From assembly GCA_003116995.1 (NCBI GenBank), contig BDSL01000083.1, positions 250,501-314,500 on the forward strand: a stretch of DNA of 64,000 nt. Direction: 5' to 3'. Within the stretch, counting starts at the first letter, position 1; each line of letters opens with the position of its first letter. The position numbers and the translations under genes are program-made. The DNA comes from Yamagishiella unicocca (lineage: Eukaryota; Chlorophyta; Chlorophyceae; Chlamydomonadales; Volvocaceae). Positions 60,010-64,000 of this stretch are shown piece by piece. A model generated the notes under the pieces. It did not search any database, was not told the origin of the DNA, and saw nothing but the letters and a program-made list of their open reading frames with translations.

Positions 60010-60912
60010 TGTGCGTACGTGTAAGCAGTCCAAGTATAATGGTATGTGATCAGGTTACGACTGAAATTTCAATGCATGCGCGCTCAAGGCGCCCCAATGC
60101 GATGGCGAGGCTATGCCGACACAAGCAACGGTACCACGGGACTGCGAAATGCGAGACCACATTATCACGGCTGGGGCCGAATTGGAATTCACATAAACCA
60201 GCATTTCAACATTTATTCCGACATAGATGTTAACTCAACACCCATTTGCCGGGGTTGCTAGGCTGAATGCGGGTTGCGGAACGTAGCCGTTCTGCTGTCG
60301 TCTGCATTAAAATATGATTTAAATTTCACTTCCTTGTTGGCGAGAACGGGCGTGCCATGGTCTTCGGCATTTTGCGGACTTCTAGATGGCGTGCTGACGT
60401 CGCACGCATTGCACGGAGCACTTGATGAAGCCAACCTTAACGCGACGTGCTTGAACGCCGTAATGTCATGCAATCGGTATGAATGCGCAAACTACCTTGT
60501 GTACCTCGTTTAGGGGCGACGACGTCATGTGCAAGCGTTCCCGCCAATATGGTTTACTTGCTCGCCCCCACGACAAGCAAAGACACTCGTGCGCAGACTA
60601 AATAATCCCCAGTTCTCTTTAGGCTGGCAAGTATGCGAACGCGAATTAGCGCTCTGTAGTGCACTTCCGGATTCCGCGTCTTACCCATCGCTCTTACAAC
60701 TTGCTTTGACGACATCAGGGCCAAAGTTAGTGTCAAATATTAGTATCTCAGCTTGTGTTGGCAGCGGCAAGCTTGTACAGCCCAAGCTGTAAGGCAACAC
60801 TCTTTGCGATGAATGTGCCCTTTAGTGCCAACGCGTGTGGCCTACGCTAAGCTAGGTTCACTTCAGACTTATTGAGGCTAGCTAGGCGCAGCAGACGCCT
60901 GCAGAAGCGGCC
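60010..60912. promoter_or_regulatory. Divergent upstream region, AGE-family / RTEL1
   Basis: About 900 nt between two outward-facing starts, clearly AT-richer than the flanking exons. Open frames here (for example 60274-60513) start at non-ATG codons and lack coding bias. No specific element was identified. Confidence 0.45.
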
Positions 60913-63900
60913 ATGGAGCAGCTCTCCGCCCAGGCAGGGCCAGCCAAGGCCGAGCGCAAGTTTACTACGCTCCAAATCGCCGGAATACCCGTGGAGTTCC
61001 CGTTCGAGCCTTACCCATGCCAGGTACACATCTCAAGTCCTGGTTTGGCGGCGCAGCTGAGCGATGGCGTTCCCCAGACGCGTGCAGGGTTAGCTCGTTT
61101 GGGCAGGGCTGTTCAAACCCGCAGACAGTTTTAGGATGGACCCCCAGCGAGACAGCTATCGATCTGCCCTGCATCCCGGCACGCCGCATGGGCGCCTTTC
61201 GGTCGCCAAACACCAGGGGAATCAGGCACTTGCGTTCGCGGGTTTGCGAGGGGAGGACCGAGGAGCGGCAGCAGGCGGGACACAAAGCACAAATTACGTT
61301 TGATAAGGGAAGCCGATGGAAGACGTTTCGTCTTTTTATTGCCTCATGTCGAACACGGGGGTTGGGCGCAAGACATCGCCACACCATCATATTGTCAAGC
61401 GGTGCCTCATCGCAATTGTCAATGGTTGGGGCCAGGATGGGCAGGGCTGTGCGACGTGTTCCCAGCGTTCGTCCCCTCGCCTACTTCACCTCCTCCCCGC
61501 TCGTCCTCCTGCGCAGCGCGACTACATGGAATCGGTGATCAACGCGCTGCAGCAGGTGCGTGCGGCAGGGTAGCGCGCGGCATCCTGGACGGCGCTGCTA
61601 GACGTGTGGCTCGAGCGGGGGTTGCCTGGGTGGGGGCGGACGCGTATGTCGCGATCTGGAGGCCCCAGGCATTGTACCGGGGCCGCAAGACTGGGTTTGA
61701 GATCAAACCCGTTGGTCGGCACTTAGGAGTGTGTGGGTGAGGGCCGGGGCGGGGCGGGGGGGGAGGCCTTCCCCTCCCGCAAACGGAGGCCTTCCTCTCC
61801 CGCAAACCCACACGGGCCTGTCTGATGACCTCCGTGGATGGGCGCTGCACCCATGTGGTGTTGCCAAGCTGGCGTTACCCGTCGGCCTCCGCCACCTGCC
61901 ATGCGACCGCCTGCCCCGCTGACACCCGACAACTGCAGGGCAAGAACGCGCTGCTGGAGAGCCCCACCGGCACGGGCAAGACGCTGTGCCTGCTGTGTTC
62001 CACTCTGGCGTGGAGGGAGTCGCTCAAGGTTGGGCTCGGGGCCGGAAGCTGGGGGCTGCGCGGTGGGGGCGAATGTGGAGCCTGTATCGGGGGGTTTCGA
62101 GGAAGACCCGTGTATCGGGGGGTTTCGAGGAAGACCCGTGTATCGGGGGGTTTCGAGGAAGACCCGTGTATCGGGGGGTTCGAGGAAGATCCGTGTATCG
62201 GGGGGGGCAGCTTGACGCACACAGCGCTTGCACACGATTGGCGCAGCGACAGGCTCACCAGTGTCAGGGACCCGTCTTGTCGTGTGGAGCCTCAGAGGAG
62301 GAAGGGTGGCGGTGGCGCTGTCGCTCCGCGCTGGGGCCGCTGATGAAAGGGGCCGCGGTTGCTTCTGGCCAGGGCGCTAACCGCACACCGCTCTCCCGCC
62401 CCCGTGTATCCCCGTGCCGGACCATGGGTTTCCTCGCTACCCCACCACGGTTTCTTACGCGTACACGGGTTTCCCGTTCAACCCTACCCCGCCGTGTTGA
62501 AAAAACCCGCACGCAGCCCGCAACGGCCGACCCGGCCGCAGCGGCCGCAGTCGCTCTCGCTCAGCAGGCGGGCCTCAACATGGGGCTCACTGGCGCCGCC
62601 GCGGCGGCGGTAGCGGCGCTGGGTTCCTCGGGGCAGCAGGGTCCGGGGCCGGGAGGGGCAGCTGGCGCCGGAGGCCCGGGCGGGGCCGGCAAGCCGGACC
62701 TCCCGCTCATTATCTACTCCAGCCGCACACACAGCCAGCTGGCGCAGGTGATGAAGGAGCTGCGCAACTCGAGCTACAAGTGAGTTGGCCACGGCCGATC
62801 GGCTCGCCGGGTGGTGGCAAAAGGGGCCTTTGGCCGTTGGGCCTGGCGAGCCGTGCTTTGTTGGGCAGGGGGCTGGGGGCTGTATGTCCCTCGGAGCGGC
62901 GGCCCTTCACCCTTGGTTCAGTGTTCTTGATGTGCCTCACATTTCCCACCATCACTGCCACTGCCACTGGCAATGGTGCCTTGATGCGCCGCCGCCTGCT
63001 GCCCGCCCCCGAGCCGCAGGGACCGCGTGCGCTCCACCGTGCTTTCCTCCCGCCAGCAGACCTGCCTGCACCCCACCGCCAGCAAACTGACGGGCGGGGC
63101 AGCCAACCAGGCGTGCAAGGCGCTGACCATGGCCAAGAAGTGCAGCTGGTGCGGCGGGGGCCCGGGGGGGGTTCGAGGGAAACCCGTGGATGTCCGAAAA
63201 AACGTTTAAAACAGAAGTTTTGAGATGCATGGGGGGGGGCGCACCTGGGGTGCCGCCTGGGCCAACGGTGCTACGGAGGTTTATATGTGAGCGCTCCCGG
63301 GGTTTATAGCACAGGAACAACAGCCTTACACACTCATGCCTGTCACTGGAGGCTCGCGCAGTGAAATGCCGACCACGTTGAGGCCACCTTGCACCCGACC
63401 AACGCGTCACCTCTCCTCCCACGCCTGCCACTCCTCCCATGCCTGCCACTCCTCCCACGCCTGCCACTCGTCCCATAACGCGCCAGCTGCTTGGTCTCCC
63501 CCCTGGGCTCCTCGCCGCACCACCACTCGGGCCCCGTCCCCATCCAGGCACAACCAGCTCAAGTTCGGCAAGTACCGCAACGCCTCCGCTTCCCTGGTCA
63601 GCTCCGTGCCCGACATTGAGGAGCTGGTCACCACCGGCAAGGCGCACGGGGTGTGCCCCTTCTACCTGGGCAGGGACGCGGGTGCGCGGCGGCTGGGAGG
63701 AAACCCGTGGGTCGGAAATCTGGGTCGCGGCTGGTCAGGCCGGGTACGTGTTATTGTCCACTTGCTAAGCTGAGCAACCTTCACGGAAACCGAACAAGCC
63801 GGACTGCGGGGAGCGCATGGTCCGACGACGCGAGGCGAAGGGGCAAAGGGCCTTGCACTGGCCGACAATGTGGTTGCTGCTGGGCGCTTGACGTATCGCA

Positions 63901-64000
63901 TTGAGGTCATCCGACTGGGACCGACGGCAGCAGTGTACCTAGAACCCCTCCTGGAGCTCCCGCTGCGGAGGTGAGCCAAGTACCCCGGGACACTCACCCC
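60913..64000 (+). CDS. RTEL1: RTEL1 helicase, N-terminal part (continues beyond window)
   Basis: RTEL1 is an XPD-like 5'-3' DNA helicase that dismantles D-loops, T-loops and G-quadruplexes. Exons seen: 60913-61023, 61517-61555, 61939-62028, 62517-62779, 63020-63148 and 63548-63681, phases 0,0,0,2,2,1. [16 protein letters not shown] and [13 protein letters not shown] form the Q-motif region. ESPTGTGKT (residues 57-65) is Walker A, followed by [28 protein letters not shown] is motif Ia. Four cysteines for the [4Fe-4S] cluster are visible: TCLHP (183), ACKAL (200), KCSW (209) and VCPFYL (247). A low-complexity insert of about 45 Ala/Gly residues sits between motifs I and Ia. After 63681 the expected DEAH-box region is not yet reached. 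An open frame at 63775-63970 fits the phase but does not resemble RTEL1. Confidence 0.92.
62084..62199 (+). repeat. 28-bp tandem repeat, about four copies (RTEL1 intron 3)
   Basis: Copies start at 62084, 62112, 62140, 62168 and (partial) 62195. The unit begins GTATCGGGGGGTTTCGAGGA and continues AGACCCGT. Its core TTTCGAGGAAGACCCGTG is close to the dispersed TTCGAGGGAAACCCGTGG element seen at 30083 and 63172. Confidence 0.9.
63171..63230 (+). repeat. Dispersed intronic element, copy B (RTEL1 intron 5)
   Basis: This is nearly identical over about 58 nt to 30081-30142 in ACLB, with one or two small indels (AAAAAACCGTTTAAAGAG versus AAAAAACGTTTAAAACAG). It has the same orientation relative to transcription, begins about 22 nt after the 5' splice site, and has G-runs on both sides. 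Confidence 0.85.
63416..63476 (+). repeat. 18-bp tandem repeat in RTEL1 intron 5
   Basis: CCTCCCACGCCTGCCACT units are repeated about three times, with one C/T variant, upstream of the acceptor of exon 6. Confidence 0.8.

Noticed and set aside
62084..62199. Considered as a CRISPR array or telomere-like repeat
   Set aside because: Units are directly tandem without spacers, inside a nuclear intron, and do not match the algal telomere repeat.

Overview
This window is nuclear DNA of a volvocine green alga (Chlamydomonas, Gonium or Volvox lineage). The evidence is intron-dense genes with GC-rich third positions, GT-AG introns whose 3' ends are very pyrimidine-rich, frequent TGTAA poly(A) signals 150-1000 nt after stop codons, and alanine/glycine/proline/glutamine low-complexity stretches. 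The gene set (plastid ribosomal protein L1, plant-type split ATP-citrate lyase, lumazine synthase) also fits. I cannot name the species.

I resolved 15 protein genes and joined their exons by hand, requiring intron phases to match. In order: TRA1/TRRAP 5' end (-, 1-384); RBM42-like RNA-binding protein (+, 909-2938); lumazine synthase (+, 3358-4635); plastid ribosomal protein L1 (+, 5059-6702); a PIH1-domain protein (-, 7999-9902) directly downstream of a 116-residue membrane protein (-, 10160-10691), possibly one dicistronic transcript; a long HPC2/ubinuclein-like protein with two C-terminal winged-helix repeats (+, 11029-18427); a coiled-coil protein (-, 20521-22270); PIG-Q/GPI1 (-, 22757-26811); ATP-citrate lyase subunit B (+, 27115-34552); a second coiled-coil protein (+, 35761-37441); a low-complexity protein (+, 38932-42588); a secreted algal-family protein (+, 44954-50794); a single-pass membrane protein (+, 52282-56090); a secreted AGE-family (N-acylglucosamine 2-epimerase-like) protein (-, 57642-60009); and the 5' part of the RTEL1 helicase (+, 60913 to beyond the end).

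The genes are mostly unrelated housekeeping functions: chromatin (TRA1, HPC2-like), RNA binding, riboflavin synthesis, plastid translation, GPI-anchor synthesis, cytosolic acetyl-CoA supply and genome stability. There is no operon-like pathway, CRISPR, rRNA or tRNA that I could see. Four divergent pairs (TRA1/RBM42, the 116-aa gene/HPC2-like, PIG-Q/ACLB, AGE/RTEL1) share promoter regions of about 300-900 nt.

The most unusual signals are: (1) a dispersed intronic motif that, read in the direction of transcription, tends to appear as GGAAACCCG near 5' splice sites and as CGGGTTTCC near 3' splice sites, so that some introns carry an inverted pair at their ends; (2) the possible dicistron; (3) the fusion of an HPC2/ubinuclein-type module with duplicated HARE-HTH-like domains; and (4) a possible non-canonical splice donor in the secreted-protein gene.
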